The notes beneath the pieces are model-generated. The model did no database searches. It saw nothing but the letters and a program-made list of their open reading frames with translations, and was not told the DNA's origin. From Paludibacter sp. (GTDB taxonomy: Bacteria; Bacteroidota; Bacteroidia; Bacteroidales; Paludibacteraceae): a stretch of 53,775 nucleotides of DNA. The translations under genes and the position numbers were made by a program. Below are positions 1 through 8,749 of this stretch, one piece after another (the stretch's first letter is position 1; each line of letters begins with the position of its first letter). The DNA lies in the NCBI GenBank assembly GCA_020049335.1, contig JAIFKX010000134.1, forward strand, positions 1 through 53,775, given 5' to 3'.

Positions 1-119
1 TCTTCCCACACGAGGCCGTATTTTTTGTTGGTATTGAGCAAGTTAACGAGGTGGGCACGTTCGTCGGAAGTAAACGTTTCGGATTCTTTCAATTTGGTGA
101 GCAGGCTTTGTTTGTCCAT
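1..119 (-). CDS. DNA methyltransferase, type III restriction-modification-like (N-terminal fragment)
   Basis: Partial gene running off the left edge; only the first 39 codons are present. They read MDKQSLLTKLKESETF, then a Glu/Arg-rich helix, and end in LLNTNKKYGLVWE. That N-terminus, especially the NTKKKYGLVWE-type block, is typical of site-specific adenine methyltransferases (Mod subunits) of type III systems in Bacteroidota. No catalytic motif lies in the window, so the assignment rests on this short N-terminal similarity from memory. The start at ATG 119 is the only reasonable one. The region just upstream holds a structured RNA candidate rather than another gene of the operon. Confidence 0.6.
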   Translation of the reverse strand, partial: MDKQSLLTKLKESETFTSDERAHLVNLLNTNKKYGLVWE

Positions 120-187
120 GGAGCTTTTGCGGATATTTTTTTAAGGGTTTATCAGCCGCTGCCAATTGCCCTCAGACTTTTACCCAC

Positions 188-375
188 AAAAAAAGCGTGG
201 GTTCTGTCTTATCCGCTCCAAAGGCCCTAGTAAAGCCTACACACAAACGATAAGTCAAAATGACCCACGCCGTTTATCGACGTGAGCATTTCACTCATTG
301 AATCTGTTTGTGTGTCCGCTTTTGAAATTTACTAGGTTTCTTGGAGCGCGAACAATAGCAGAATGCTATTTAATT
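188..375 (-). ncRNA. Structured RNA candidate, 6S-like / Bacteroidales-type
   Basis: Read on the minus strand this stretch folds into a long nested rod. Outer helix: GCTCCAA (347-341) with TTGGAGC (221-215). Second helix: CCTAGTAAA (336-328) with TTTACTAGG (234-226). Third helix: CACACAAAC (314-306) with GTTTGTGTG (248-240). Two small hairpins lie inside. A further 8-mer GCGTGGGT (270-263), inside the rod, is exactly complementary to ACCCACGC (202-195) outside it, and the latter is followed by seven U. That offers an alternative terminator-like fold or pseudoknot. Rod shape, size and lack of coding potential suggest a 6S-type regulatory RNA or another Bacteroidales structured RNA. Strand and ends are inferred from the U run; no strong promoter was found. 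Confidence 0.45.
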
Positions 376-391
376 AATATTTAATACATTA

Positions 392-495
392 AGACGCCAA
401 GCATGGCGTCTCTACGGTGAAAATATGGGTTTTTATTCGATAATTATTTGTTTTTTGTTTTTGTTTTGCAGAGACGCCAAATATGACGGCTGTAC
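392..495. repeat. Palindromic repeat pair (AGACGCCA-AGCA-TGGCGTCT type)
   Basis: A perfect 8-bp inverted repeat with a 4-nt loop lies at 392-411 (AGACGCCA / TGGCGTCT). A second, decayed copy lies at 472-491 (AGACGCCAAATATGACGGCT). The two copies may be the ends of one roughly 100-bp element, or two separate REP-like palindromes. The sequence between is T-rich and shows no gene. Confidence 0.6.
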
Positions 496-874
496 AATTA
501 TTGTCTGTTTGTTTTTCACTGTCAAAAGTAGCGCAAAAATTTTATCAATGCAATAGGATGTGAGAAATAAATGATAATTCAATAAAAAGGGTATCTTTCT
601 ATCCTTTTTTCCAATTTTTTCTACATTATTTCTGTAAAATATTATTGTCATTATTTAGCCCTTGTGTATAAATGTTAAGGATGTTCGATTCCAATAGGGG
701 CGGTTGTTTATAGAATAGCATTTATTCTATAAACATTAGTTTATTGCCAAGTCGAAGGTCAATTTAATTACAAAGTGTTCGATAATGATAAAACCATTCA
801 ATCGGGCAAATTGATTTTTCAAGAATAGATGATTTCCAATAAGATAAAAGTAAAAATTCATTCACCAATAAAAA
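496..874. other. Intergenic stretch with a 12-bp inverted repeat
   Basis: No convincing gene lies here. A 72-codon minus-strand reading frame (433-651) has low-complexity composition and resembles no family. A perfect inverted repeat GTTTATAGAATA (706-717) / TATTCTATAAAC (723-734) with a 5-nt loop is the only structure seen. It lacks a T tract, so it is more likely an operator or repeat than a terminator. The rest is AT-rich leader of the CsbD-like gene. Confidence 0.5.
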
Positions 875-1069
875 ATGACGATTATGAACACAACAGAACT
901 AAAAGGCAACTGGGACGAACAAAAAGGCAAACTAAAACAAAAATTTGCTGCCCTTACTGATAATGATTTATTGTTTGCCGAAGGCAAAAAAGATGAAATG
1001 TTTGTACGCCTACAAATCAAACTAGGTAAATCCAAAGACGAACTTCACAAAATCATATCAGACTTATAA
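875..1069 (+). CDS. CsbD-like stress protein
   Basis: A 64-residue charged, Lys-rich helical protein. The N-terminal block ELKGNWDEQKGKLKQKF matches the CsbD family signature (G-x-W-x-E-x-K-G-K-x-K-x-x-F), and the C-terminal half carries GKSKDELHKII, also typical. CsbD proteins are small soluble proteins induced in general stress; their biochemical role is unknown. Two in-frame starts are possible, 875 or 884 (MNTTELKGN); the second gives the more usual N-terminus. A strong hairpin terminator follows immediately, so the gene is probably monocistronic. Confidence 0.8.
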   Translation: MTIMNTTELKGNWDEQKGKLKQKFAALTDNDLLFAEGKKDEMFVRLQIKLGKSKDELHKIISDL

Positions 1070-1089
1070 TACCACACTTACTCAAATCA

Positions 1090-1126
1090 AATCCGTTTGG
1101 AGAACATTCTTCAAACGGATTTTTTT
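1090..1126 (+). terminator. Intrinsic terminator, probably bidirectional
   Basis: Stem AATCCGTTTG (1090-1099) pairs with CAAACGGATT (1112-1121), 12-nt loop, followed by a T run. It closes the CsbD-like gene; its right arm abuts the stop codon of the convergent SRPBCC gene and has A residues on the other side, so it could serve both. Confidence 0.85.
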
Positions 1127-1574
1127 ACGCGTCAGGTATATTTGGCTCTACCAAACGCTTTAATTTGTCTAGCGATTCTTGCCAACCTAAATAGCACATT
1201 TCAGTAGGTATTACATCGGGTATTCCTTCCTGTGTTACAAAAAGCTCCGTACCACATAAAACCTTTTTGAATTCAATGGTTGTAATTATTTGTCCAGGCA
1301 AATTGGAGTCGTCAAATTGGTCGGTATATTTTAAAAGCTCATTAGGGATAATTTCTAAATATTCACCACCAAATGTTTCTCCTTTACCTGTGGTAAAATT
1401 AGTAAACGTCATTTTGTACGTCCCTCCAACTTCTACATTCATACTATGTACTTTACATACAAATCCATAGGGAGGCAACCACGAAGCCATTGCATCGGCA
1501 TCTGTGAATGCTTTAAATACTTTTTCTACTGGTGCTGCAAAAACTCGGTGCAGTTTTACGGTGTTACTTGCCAT
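1125..1574 (-). CDS. SRPBCC / AHA1-like domain protein
   Basis: A 149-residue single-domain protein of the SRPBCC (START/Bet v1-like) superfamily, AHA1-C type. It begins VKLHRVFAAPVEKVFKAFTD, followed by ADAMASWLPPYGF, GGTYKMTF and a C-terminal helix CYLGWQESLDKLKRLVE, which is the family's usual order. Members bind hydrophobic ligands or assist Hsp90-like chaperones; no ligand can be named here. An upstream in-frame ATG at 1631 would add 19 residues (MIIEHLIGIF...) not seen in the family, so ATG 1574 is preferred. It lies 84 nt downstream of hisC on the same strand and ends in the shared terminator. Confidence 0.8.
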   Translation of the reverse strand: MASNTVKLHRVFAAPVEKVFKAFTDADAMASWLPPYGFVCKVHSMNVEVGGTYKMTFTNFTTGKGETFGGEYLEIIPNELLKYTDQFDDSNLPGQIITTIEFKKVLCGTELFVTQEGIPDVIPTEMCYLGWQESLDKLKRLVEPNIPDA

Positions 1575-1658
1575 ATAGTTATTTTTTATGTTCAAAAAAA
1601 CAAATATGCCAATCAAATGTTCAATTATCAATTATTTATCAAACTTTGCTGATTTATT

Positions 1659-2699
1659 CTATTTAAACACCGCTCCAAATTCTTTCAGTGCAGCAATTAA
1701 TTGGTCGGTTTCGGCAGGTGTGCCTACAGTTATTCGTAAACTGTTGCCACAAAGCGAAATAGAGCTGCGGTTGCGGACGATAATGCCTTTGTTTACCAGC
1801 CAGTTATAGGCAATATTGGCATTATCCACTTTTACCAATACAAAGTTGGCATCGGTAGGGAAAATGTGTTTTACCAAATCCAGTTCTTTGAGTTTCTTAA
1901 TCAGTTGCTTGCGTTCGGCAATAATTGTTTCGACCCATTTGGCTGTTTGCGCTGCGTTCGACAACACCTTTTTGGCGTGCTCCTGCGTGAGGATATTAAT
2001 GTTGTAAGGGTATTTAATTTTATTCAATACGTCAATCACTTCTACAGAGGCAAAAGCCATTCCAAGACGGATAGCGGCATTTCCCCATGCTTTGGAGAGT
2101 GTTTGCAGTACTACTAAATTGGGATATTGTGCAATGTAAGACGTAAAGCTTTGTTTTGTCGAAAAATCAATATACGCCTCGTCCACCACTACAATTCCTC
2201 TGAACCATTGTAATACTTTCAGAATTTCATCGGCATTCAAGCTGTTTCCGGTGGGGTTATTTGGCGAACACAACCAAATAATTTTCGTATTCAAGTTGGC
2301 CGAGTCAATCAATTTGAATGCCTCAATATCAAAATTATCATTCAACAACACTTTGCGATATTCCACATCGTTTACCGCCGCACACACTTTGTACATGCCG
2401 TAAGTAGGTTCAATGGCTACCACATTGTCGCGGCGCGGTTCGCAAAAAGCACGATACAGCAAATCAATTGGTTCGTCGCTACCATTGCCCAGAAAGATAT
2501 TTGCAACGGGCACATTTTTCACTTTCGAAATAGCCTTTTTCACTTCCAACTGCAAGGGGTCCGGATAACGGTTGTAGGGTCCGTTGTATGGATTTTCGTT
2601 TGCATCCAAATACACCGAAGCTTCGCCTTTAAACTCATCGCGTGCGCAAGAGTAAGGCTGCATGTTTTTTATGTTTTCGCGCAATAATTCGTTAATCAT
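1659..2699 (-). CDS. hisC: Histidinol-phosphate aminotransferase
   Basis: 346-residue PLP-dependent class I/II aminotransferase that converts imidazole-acetol phosphate to histidinol phosphate in cytosolic histidine synthesis. Visible motifs: LDANENPYNGPYNRYPDP near the N-terminus, GNGSDEPIDLL, CSPNNPTGNSL, VVDEAYIDF, and the Schiff-base lysine in TLSKAWGNAAIRLGMAF (K203). Length is normal for the family. It lies downstream of hisD on the same strand but is separated from it by 182 bp of repeat-rich DNA; hisG and hisB are absent from the neighbourhood, so the usual his operon order is not preserved here. Confidence 0.95.
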   Translation of the reverse strand: MINELLRENIKNMQPYSCARDEFKGEASVYLDANENPYNGPYNRYPDPLQLEVKKAISKVKNVPVANIFLGNGSDEPIDLLYRAFCEPRRDNVVAIEPTYGMYKVCAAVNDVEYRKVLLNDNFDIEAFKLIDSANLNTKIIWLCSPNNPTGNSLNADEILKVLQWFRGIVVVDEAYIDFSTKQSFTSYIAQYPNLVVLQTLSKAWGNAAIRLGMAFASVEVIDVLNKIKYPYNINILTQEHAKKVLSNAAQTAKWVETIIAERKQLIKKLKELDLVKHIFPTDANFVLVKVDNANIAYNWLVNKGIIVRNRSSISLCGNSLRITVGTPAETDQLIAALKEFGAVFK

Positions 2700-2702
2700 A
2701 TA

Positions 2703-2886
2703 TTTGATGTGATGATGTGATGATGTGATAATCAGAAGATGTGAAGATATGATGATATTATGATGTGTTGATATGATGATGAGATGATATAATAATTAAA
2801 TCAAGAAAATTGAAAACAGAATCAAATTTAATTCTAAGTCTTACAATCAACTCATTTTCACATCACCACATCATCACATCATCATC
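2703..2886. repeat. Octamer-type (GTGATGAT)n arrays in inverted orientation between hisC and hisD
   Basis: From 2703 to about 2790 the plus strand carries degenerate copies of GTGATGAT and GTGTTGAT; from about 2858 to 2886 the complementary strand carries the same unit. The two halves could pair as a long imperfect hairpin. The right-hand array overlaps the hisD stop codon, which is one of its own TGA triplets, followed by a second in-frame TGA. Related GTGTTGAT units occur at 20858-20918. No gene lies in this interval. Confidence 0.8.
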
Positions 2887-4192
2887 TTCTTTCCGCTTTT
2901 ACTCGTTCCTGTTGCTCATTTTCAATTCGAATTTTCACAGCATTGCTATGTGCTTGTAATTCTTCGTTTTCGGCCATTAGTATAATAGCATTACTGAGGT
3001 TTGTAAGCCCTTCTTTTGATAGTTGCTGGAAGGTGATTTTACGCACAAAACTATCCAGATTTACACCACTATATGCTTTCGCATATCCATTTGTTGGAAG
3101 CGTGTGATTCGTTCCTGAAGCATAATCACCAGCACTTTCGGGGCTATAATTTCCCAAAAACACCGAACCTGCATTGGTAATATTGGCTGCCACACCATTG
3201 TGATAATGCGTTGAAATAATCAAATGCTCCGGCGCATATTCGTTGGTCATTTCCACAGCTTCTTCGAGTGATTTAACCACAATTATTTTGCTGTTTGCTA
3301 ATGCTTTAGTAGCAATTTCCTTGCGTGGAAGTGCTTCTAGTTGCAATTTAATTTGCTCCTGCACTTTTTCAACCAAACTTTCGTCCACTGTTATCAGTAT
3401 CGACTGACTATCAGCTCCATGTTCGGCTTGCGAAAGCAAATCGGCAGCCACATAAGCCGGATTAGCGGTATTGTCGGCCAATACTTCCACTTCCGATGGC
3501 CCTGCGGGCATATCGATAGCCACGTCGCGCAACGAAACTAACTGTTTGGCAGCGGTAACATATTGATTACCCGGACCAAAAATTTTATATACTTTAGGTA
3601 CCGATTCCGTTCCATAAGCCATGGCGGCAATAGCTTGTGTGCCACCAATTTTGAAAATGCGATGAACTCCGGCAATTTTTGCAGCATACAATACAGCCGG
3701 ATGCACTTTCCCTTCGGCATTAGGCGGAGTGCAGAGTATAATTTCTTTGCATTCGGCTATGGCAGCGGGAATGCCTAACATCAACACCGTCGAAAATAGT
3801 GGCGCTGTACCACCTGGAACATACAATCCAACTTTTTCGATGGCTACTGCTTTTTGCCAGCAAAGCACACCAGGAGAAGTCTGAATTTCGGGTAAATCGT
3901 GTTGTTGTTCTACATGGAATTTCCAAATATTACGTCGCGCCATTTCGATAGCTTGTTTCAGTTGTTTCGAAACAAGATTTTCGGCTTCATCCTTTTCTTC
4001 CTTTGTAACTTCGAACGTTTCGAGTGTTACTTTATCAAATTTTGCCGTGTAAGTTCGCACCGCTTTGTCGCCGTTCTTTTTTACATCGTCGAGTACCTGC
4101 TGCACAGTTTCGAATAGTTGCGTACTATCAAAAACCGGACGAGTAAGCAATTCAGCCCATTGTTCGCGAGGTGGATATTTGTAAACCTGCAT
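2882..4192 (-). CDS. hisD: Histidinol dehydrogenase
   Basis: 436 residues, normal for HisD, which oxidises L-histidinol to L-histidine using two NAD+ and a zinc ion. Motifs: VGLYVPGGTAPLFSTVLMLGIPAAIA, GIDMPAGPSEV-like (AIDMPAGPSEVEVLAD), AADLLSQAEHGADSQSILIT (zinc ligands in SQAEHG), NEYAPEHLII (catalytic Glu-His) and GDYASGTNHTLPT. A TAnnTTTG box sits about 30 nt upstream of the start, between this gene and the porin gene, so hisD-hisC probably form their own transcription unit. The C-terminal tail (NEQQERVKAERR) ends in the neighbouring tandem array. Confidence 0.95.
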   Translation of the reverse strand: MQVYKYPPREQWAELLTRPVFDSTQLFETVQQVLDDVKKNGDKAVRTYTAKFDKVTLETFEVTKEEKDEAENLVSKQLKQAIEMARRNIWKFHVEQQHDLPEIQTSPGVLCWQKAVAIEKVGLYVPGGTAPLFSTVLMLGIPAAIAECKEIILCTPPNAEGKVHPAVLYAAKIAGVHRIFKIGGTQAIAAMAYGTESVPKVYKIFGPGNQYVTAAKQLVSLRDVAIDMPAGPSEVEVLADNTANPAYVAADLLSQAEHGADSQSILITVDESLVEKVQEQIKLQLEALPRKEIATKALANSKIIVVKSLEEAVEMTNEYAPEHLIISTHYHNGVAANITNAGSVFLGNYSPESAGDYASGTNHTLPTNGYAKAYSGVNLDSFVRKITFQQLSKEGLTNLSNAIILMAENEELQAHSNAVKIRIENEQQERVKAERR

Positions 4193-4222
4193 GTGTTTTT
4201 ATTGTATAATGATTTCAGCCTG

Positions 4223-4230
4223 CAAAAATA
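4223..4230 (-). promoter_or_regulatory. Promoter -7 box for hisD
   Basis: TATTTTTG on the minus strand, an exact TAnnTTTG match, 31 nt before the hisD start codon. No clear -33 TTTG box was found at the expected distance. Confidence 0.5.
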
Positions 4231-4241
4231 ATCAAAAAAAC

Positions 4242-5264
4242 TTAAAACTTAACTACAAACTCTGCTACAAACTTATTATCGGCTAAATGCCCGTCAGCCC
4301 AAAAATAACGTTCGTAATTTAACCGAATATCATTTACAAATGGTTTATTCAAACTTATTATCAATCCACCAGTTATGCGAGTGCGAGCCTCATCGGTTTT
4401 TAGTCCTATTAATGAAGAACTTTGAACATCGTAGCGTACATTTTTAGTCATTCCTTCGTAGCGTATTACCGGCGATATTTTGCGAATATCTTTTAATTTT
4501 GGTGTATAAAAATTGTACGACCCCAACAGATAGTATCCGGTTGTATTTGTTGGAGTTAAATTTGAGTTAGCACTATATGTTTTATATAAATATTCTGTTT
4601 CCAGATGCAGGTTGCTATTGTCGTACATAAATCCACCACTGAAAAATGACATTCTTATATCGCCCGGATGAATGGTATTGGCATTTAACTGAATTTGAAA
4701 AGGTTTTTTGTTAAATAACAGAAGACGAGCCACATAGCTTAAATCGCTTAGTTTAATTGTTTTATCTTGTACGTACAGACCCATACCGTTAAAAATACCA
4801 GCTGTAAGGTCAAAAGGAATTTTTTTTGAATTGATATAATTAAAAGCCATACCAACATCTCGCAAGTTTATAAGTTGTTTATTTATAAAAGATCGGTTGG
4901 CTAAGTACAATTCGTGGGGTGAACGTAAATTGTCGGTACTAAAAGGGACTTTTTGTTGACCAATGGTGAAATGCCAACTTTTAAGAGGCTGTAGGCGGAC
5001 GTAAGCATCCAGCATTTTTGTTTTTCCTTCGTCCGAAAGATCAATTTCGGCTTTGTATGACGAAATTGTTGAGAGTTTGCCACGCACACTAAATCGTGCA
5101 TTACGAACCTGAAAACGGTGTTCATTCAAATCGGAGAAATACTCGTATTTGGCACGAATTGTACCTTCAATTCGTGGTGCAAAAACATCTTCATCTTGTG
5201 CTTGAATATTGAAAATAAACGAAAATAAAATAACAACAAAAACCGAATTACGAATACGCTTCAT
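4242..5264 (-). CDS. Phosphate-selective porin O/P-like outer membrane protein
   Basis: 340-residue outer membrane beta-barrel. A signal peptide (MKRIRNSVFVVILFSFIFNIQA, cleavage before QDED) is followed by IEGTIRAKYEYFSDLNEHRFQVRNARFSVRG, then repeating amphipathic strands. The block LQPLKSWHFTIGQQKVPFSTDNLRSP is typical of the porin O/P family, as is the aromatic C-terminal residue (FVVKF) recognised by the BAM complex. The name implies phosphate or polyphosphate passage, but the substrate cannot be read from sequence. It shares a strand with hisD, 49 nt upstream of it, but hisD has its own candidate promoter. Confidence 0.8.
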   Translation of the reverse strand: MKRIRNSVFVVILFSFIFNIQAQDEDVFAPRIEGTIRAKYEYFSDLNEHRFQVRNARFSVRGKLSTISSYKAEIDLSDEGKTKMLDAYVRLQPLKSWHFTIGQQKVPFSTDNLRSPHELYLANRSFINKQLINLRDVGMAFNYINSKKIPFDLTAGIFNGMGLYVQDKTIKLSDLSYVARLLLFNKKPFQIQLNANTIHPGDIRMSFFSGGFMYDNSNLHLETEYLYKTYSANSNLTPTNTTGYYLLGSYNFYTPKLKDIRKISPVIRYEGMTKNVRYDVQSSSLIGLKTDEARTRITGGLIISLNKPFVNDIRLNYERYFWADGHLADNKFVAEFVVKF

Positions 5265-5325
5265 TTTATGTGATTTTTTTTTACCTAAACCTATAATATT
5301 TTAATTCTTAATTGTTTACGATAAA

Positions 5326-6057
5326 CTATTTATTGCGATTTAACACAAACTCCTCCCATTTTTCAAAAAGTTCTTTCATACTATCCAGAACAATATCGGC
5401 ACCACTTTCCCACAATACTTTTTCGTCCAATGGACCGGTATTTACGGCAATCACAAACAGTCCGGCTGCTTTTGCCGATTCCACACCCAGCGGCGCATTC
5501 TCTACAACGGCCACTTCGGTGCGCGAAAAACCTGATTTTTTCAAGGCTTGTAAATAAGGTTCGGGATGCGGTTTGCCTTGCGTTACATCGAAAGCAGTTA
5601 CCATACGTTCTTTTCTGAAGATATTTGGAAAATGAACTTGTAATCCATCGAGTAAAGTTGCTTGCCCCGAGCCAGTTACTAAAAATATTTGCAACCCTTG
5701 ATTTTTTACTTTTTGCAACAAATCATTCGCATAAGGCATAATTGGTGATTTGCCGTGCGATTCGAAATAGCGCGACTTATTTCGATATATTTCTTGTTTT
5801 TCTTCCTCTGTGGCATCGCGTCCATAATCGCGATTGAAAGCAAGATCGATGGTGGAATGACCCGTGCGACCTTCATTCATATAACTTTCGTATTCGCTAA
5901 ATGTAATCCCAACGTCGCTCATTGCTTTTGTCCACGATTGAGCATGGTACTTCATGGAGTCGAAAAGAACACCATCCATATCGAAAAATATGGCTTTGAG
6001 TTTAAAATCAGAAAAATTATTTTTTGTTGTGAAATTTGAGATTGCAGTTTCGAACAT
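5326..6057 (-). CDS. HAD-family hydrolase, beta-phosphoglucomutase-like
   Basis: 243-residue HAD-IA phosphatase/phosphomutase. Motif I FFDMDGVLFDSMKYH (nucleophile D26, acid/base D28), motif II FLVTGSGQ, motif III lysine in QGKPHPEPYLQALKKSG, and motif IV VVENAPLGVESAKAAGLF are all intact. The cap inserted after motif I is alpha-helical (subclass I). Such enzymes dephosphorylate or isomerise small sugar phosphates; the substrate is not clear. It begins only 17 nt after alaS ends, so it is probably co-transcribed with it. Confidence 0.85.
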   Translation of the reverse strand: MFETAISNFTTKNNFSDFKLKAIFFDMDGVLFDSMKYHAQSWTKAMSDVGITFSEYESYMNEGRTGHSTIDLAFNRDYGRDATEEEKQEIYRNKSRYFESHGKSPIMPYANDLLQKVKNQGLQIFLVTGSGQATLLDGLQVHFPNIFRKERMVTAFDVTQGKPHPEPYLQALKKSGFSRTEVAVVENAPLGVESAKAAGLFVIAVNTGPLDEKVLWESGADIVLDSMKELFEKWEEFVLNRNK

Positions 6058-6074
6058 TATGGGTAATTTTTATT

Positions 6075-8741
6075 TTAGTTGATGGCTTCCAATGCTTTCG
6101 CAATGGCTTGCTGAATGCCAGCTGCATTTTTACCACCTGCCGAAGCAAAAAATGGTTGTCCGCCACCGCCACCTTGTATTTCTTTGGCAGCTTCGCGAGC
6201 TATATTTACGGCATTTAATCCACCGGCAACTAAATCGTCGCTTATCAATACGGTGATGGATGGTTTACCATCGGCCACACAACCTGCTACAAAGAAAAGT
6301 TTTTCAGGATGAATGTTACGCAATTGAAAAGCAAGCGTTTTTACTTGTTCAGCTTGTAAACTGCCTTCAAATCTGACCACTTTTATACCATTTATTTCTG
6401 AAGCCTCAGCGTGCAATTTATCGCGCAATGCCATAATTTGAACCTGCTGAAATACCTCAACTTTTTTCTTTAAATCTACATTTTCTTCGGTTATTTTTCG
6501 GAGTGATGCAATCAAATCGGGTGCATTGTTTAAAAGCTCTTTGGCTTCGCCAATGGTATCTTGTTGTTTGTCAAGCAATTCTTCTACGGCTTTTCCTGTA
6601 ATGGCTTCAATACGTCGAATGCCCGCTGCAATGGAGCTTTCGGCAGTAATACGAACCAATCCGATATTTCCGGTAGCGCTCACGTGTGTTCCACCGCAAA
6701 GTTCCACTGAACTTCCAAATTGAATAACACGAACTGTTTCGCCGTATTTTTCGCCAAACAAAGCCATTGCTCCCAAAGCTTGGGCTTCAGCAATTGGAGT
6801 ATCGCGTTTTTCGACCAGCTGATAGTTTTCGCGAATTTTGCGGTTAGCAATAGCTTCTACAGATCGAATCTCTTCTTTGCTCAATTTTTGGAAATGCGAA
6901 AAGTCGAAACGCAATGCTTCGGGGCTTACGAACGAACCTTTTTGTTCCACATGCGTGCCCAATACTTCGCGCAATGCTTCGTGAAGCAAGTGCGTAGCCG
7001 AGTGATTACATTCAGTTGCTTTGCGTTTATCAATGTCGATTGTTGCCGTAAATGTTTCGGTTACATCTTCTGGCAATTTGTTTACAATATGTACTGCGAG
7101 GTTATTTTCCTTTTTTGTGTCAATAATTTCAACAATTCCATGTTCTGATGTTAACGTGCCGCTATCTCCAACTTGTCCGCCCATTTCGGCATAAAAAGGA
7201 GTTTTTGAAAGTACCAATTGATAATACTCCTGATTTTTTTGTTTTACTTTGCGATAACGCAAAATTTCGGTATCAGCTTCCATAAAATCATACCCCACAA
7301 AAACGCTTTCACCTTCGCGAACTGTTACCCAGTCGCCAGTTTCGGTAGCAGCAGCATTGCGCGCTCGCTCTTTTTGTTTCTGCATTTCGGAGTTAAACTC
7401 TTCAATATCAACAGTCATGTTGTTTTCGCGCAGAATTAATTCAGTCAAATCAAGCGGAAAACCAAAAGTATCATACAGCGTAAAAGCTACTTTGCCGCTT
7501 AAAACATTAGAAATTTGTGAGACAGCTGAACTTTGTGTTGCGCTCGTTCCCCTCTCCCCAGGGAGAGGGGTTAGGGGTGAGGTGGGGATGTATTTGTCCA
7601 ACAACTTAATCCCCGTTTCCAATGTACGCAAAAACGATTCTTCTTCCTCTTTGATTACTTTTTCAATCAACGTTTTTTGCGAAATAAGTTCTGGATAAGC
7701 TTTACCCATTACATCGCCCAACGAATTTATCAATTTGTACATAAATGCTGAACGTTGCCCAAGGAAAGTATAACCGTAACGCACAGCACGACGCAAAATA
7801 CGACGAATTACATATCCGGCTTTAGCATTCGAAGGCAATTGACCGTCAGTAATCGAAAATGAAATAGTACGGATATGGTCGGCAATAACGCGCATGGCGA
7901 TATCGGTTTTCTCGTTTTTACCATATTCTGCACCGCAAACTTTGCCAATTTCGGCTATAATAGGTGTGAAAACATCCGTGTCGTAATTTGATTGAACACC
8001 TTGAATCGCCATACACAAACGTTCGAAGCCCATACCAGTATCAATTACTTTAGCAGGTAGTCCTTCGAGCGAGCCATCGGCTTTGCGGTTGTATTGCATA
8101 AATACGTTGTTCCAAATTTCGATAACCTGCGGGTGACTTTCGTTGACGAGCGTAAGTCCATCGACCAAAGCACGTTCGCTATTGGGGCGAATATCGATAT
8201 GAATTTCAGAACAGGGGCCACAAGGACCTGTATCACCCATTTCCCAGAAATTATCTTTTTTATTTCCGTTAATAATACGGTCTTTTGGTAAAAATTGTTC
8301 CCAAATAGCAGCAGCTTCATCATCACGGTCTAAACCTTCGGGTGCATAGCCTTCGAAAACGGTAACGTACAAACGGTCTTTGTCGAGTTTCAATATTTCA
8401 GTGAGGTACTCCCAAGCCCATTCGATAGCTTCTTTTTTGAAATAATCGCCAAACGACCAGTTTCCCAACATTTCGAACATGGTGTGATGATAAGTATCGT
8501 GTCCAACCTCTTCCAAATCGTTGTGCTTACCGCTCACACGCAAGCATTTTTGCGAATCGGCCACGCGCGCATATTTAATAGGGTCGTTACCCAAAATTAT
8601 ATTTTTGAACTGATTCATTCCGGCATTGGTAAACATCAAAGTTGGATCATCTTTGATAACCATGGGTGCTGATGGAACGATTTTGTGGTCTTTCGATGCG
8701 AAAAAATCGAGAAATGATTGACGAATTTCCTGTGAAGTCAT
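6075..8741 (-). CDS. alaS: Alanyl-tRNA synthetase
   Basis: 888 residues. The N-terminal class II catalytic domain starts [26 protein letters not shown], followed by [11 protein letters not shown] and [15 protein letters not shown]. The editing domain carries zinc motifs [13 protein letters not shown] and CGGTHV, and the C-terminal oligomerisation/DHHA1 domain ends [16 protein letters not shown]. An upstream in-frame ATG (8822) would add 27 residues encoded by a tandem repeat array, so ATG 8741 is chosen. Residues about 384-399 ([10 protein letters not shown]) are encoded by a C-rich palindromic repeat inserted in frame in a loop before [13 protein letters not shown]. Transcription from the -7 box at 9288-9295 would give a ~540-nt leader full of small hairpins. 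Confidence 0.97.
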   Translation of the reverse strand: MTSQEIRQSFLDFFASKDHKIVPSAPMVIKDDPTLMFTNAGMNQFKNIILGNDPIKYARVADSQKCLRVSGKHNDLEEVGHDTYHHTMFEMLGNWSFGDYFKKEAIEWAWEYLTEILKLDKDRLYVTVFEGYAPEGLDRDDEAAAIWEQFLPKDRIINGNKKDNFWEMGDTGPCGPCSEIHIDIRPNSERALVDGLTLVNESHPQVIEIWNNVFMQYNRKADGSLEGLPAKVIDTGMGFERLCMAIQGVQSNYDTDVFTPIIAEIGKVCGAEYGKNEKTDIAMRVIADHIRTISFSITDGQLPSNAKAGYVIRRILRRAVRYGYTFLGQRSAFMYKLINSLGDVMGKAYPELISQKTLIEKVIKEEEESFLRTLETGIKLLDKYIPTSPLTPLPGERGTSATQSSAVSQISNVLSGKVAFTLYDTFGFPLDLTELILRENNMTVDIEEFNSEMQKQKERARNAAATETGDWVTVREGESVFVGYDFMEADTEILRYRKVKQKNQEYYQLVLSKTPFYAEMGGQVGDSGTLTSEHGIVEIIDTKKENNLAVHIVNKLPEDVTETFTATIDIDKRKATECNHSATHLLHEALREVLGTHVEQKGSFVSPEALRFDFSHFQKLSKEEIRSVEAIANRKIRENYQLVEKRDTPIAEAQALGAMALFGEKYGETVRVIQFGSSVELCGGTHVSATGNIGLVRITAESSIAAGIRRIEAITGKAVEELLDKQQDTIGEAKELLNNAPDLIASLRKITEENVDLKKKVEVFQQVQIMALRDKLHAEASEINGIKVVRFEGSLQAEQVKTLAFQLRNIHPEKLFFVAGCVADGKPSITVLISDDLVAGGLNAVNIAREAAKEIQGGGGGQPFFASAGGKNAAGIQQAIAKALEAIN
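7546..7593 (-). repeat. C-rich palindromic repeat inserted in frame in alaS
   Basis: CCCCTCTCCCCAGGGAGAGG (core hairpin, plus strand) followed by GGTTAGGGGTGAGGTGGGG. On the coding strand it reads as CACCTCACCCCTAACCCC plus an 8-bp palindrome. The same pattern occurs in queA, the Smr gene and the type IIG gene, and between genes at 33439 and 52032. Confidence 0.85.
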
Positions 8742-8749
8742 ATTTTTTG

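Noticed and set aside
433-651. 72-codon reading frame on the minus strand
   Set aside because: Low-complexity, matches no family, lies in T-rich repeat-bearing DNA with no promoter box.
1267-1470. Plus-strand reading frames antisense to the SRPBCC, his, alaS and other genes
   Set aside because: They are shadows of strongly supported genes on the other strand with no family resemblance of their own.
2703-2886. Inverted arrays between hisC and hisD as a his leader attenuator
   Set aside because: There is no His-rich leader peptide and no T tract; the arrays belong to a dispersed repeat type also found after cysE.
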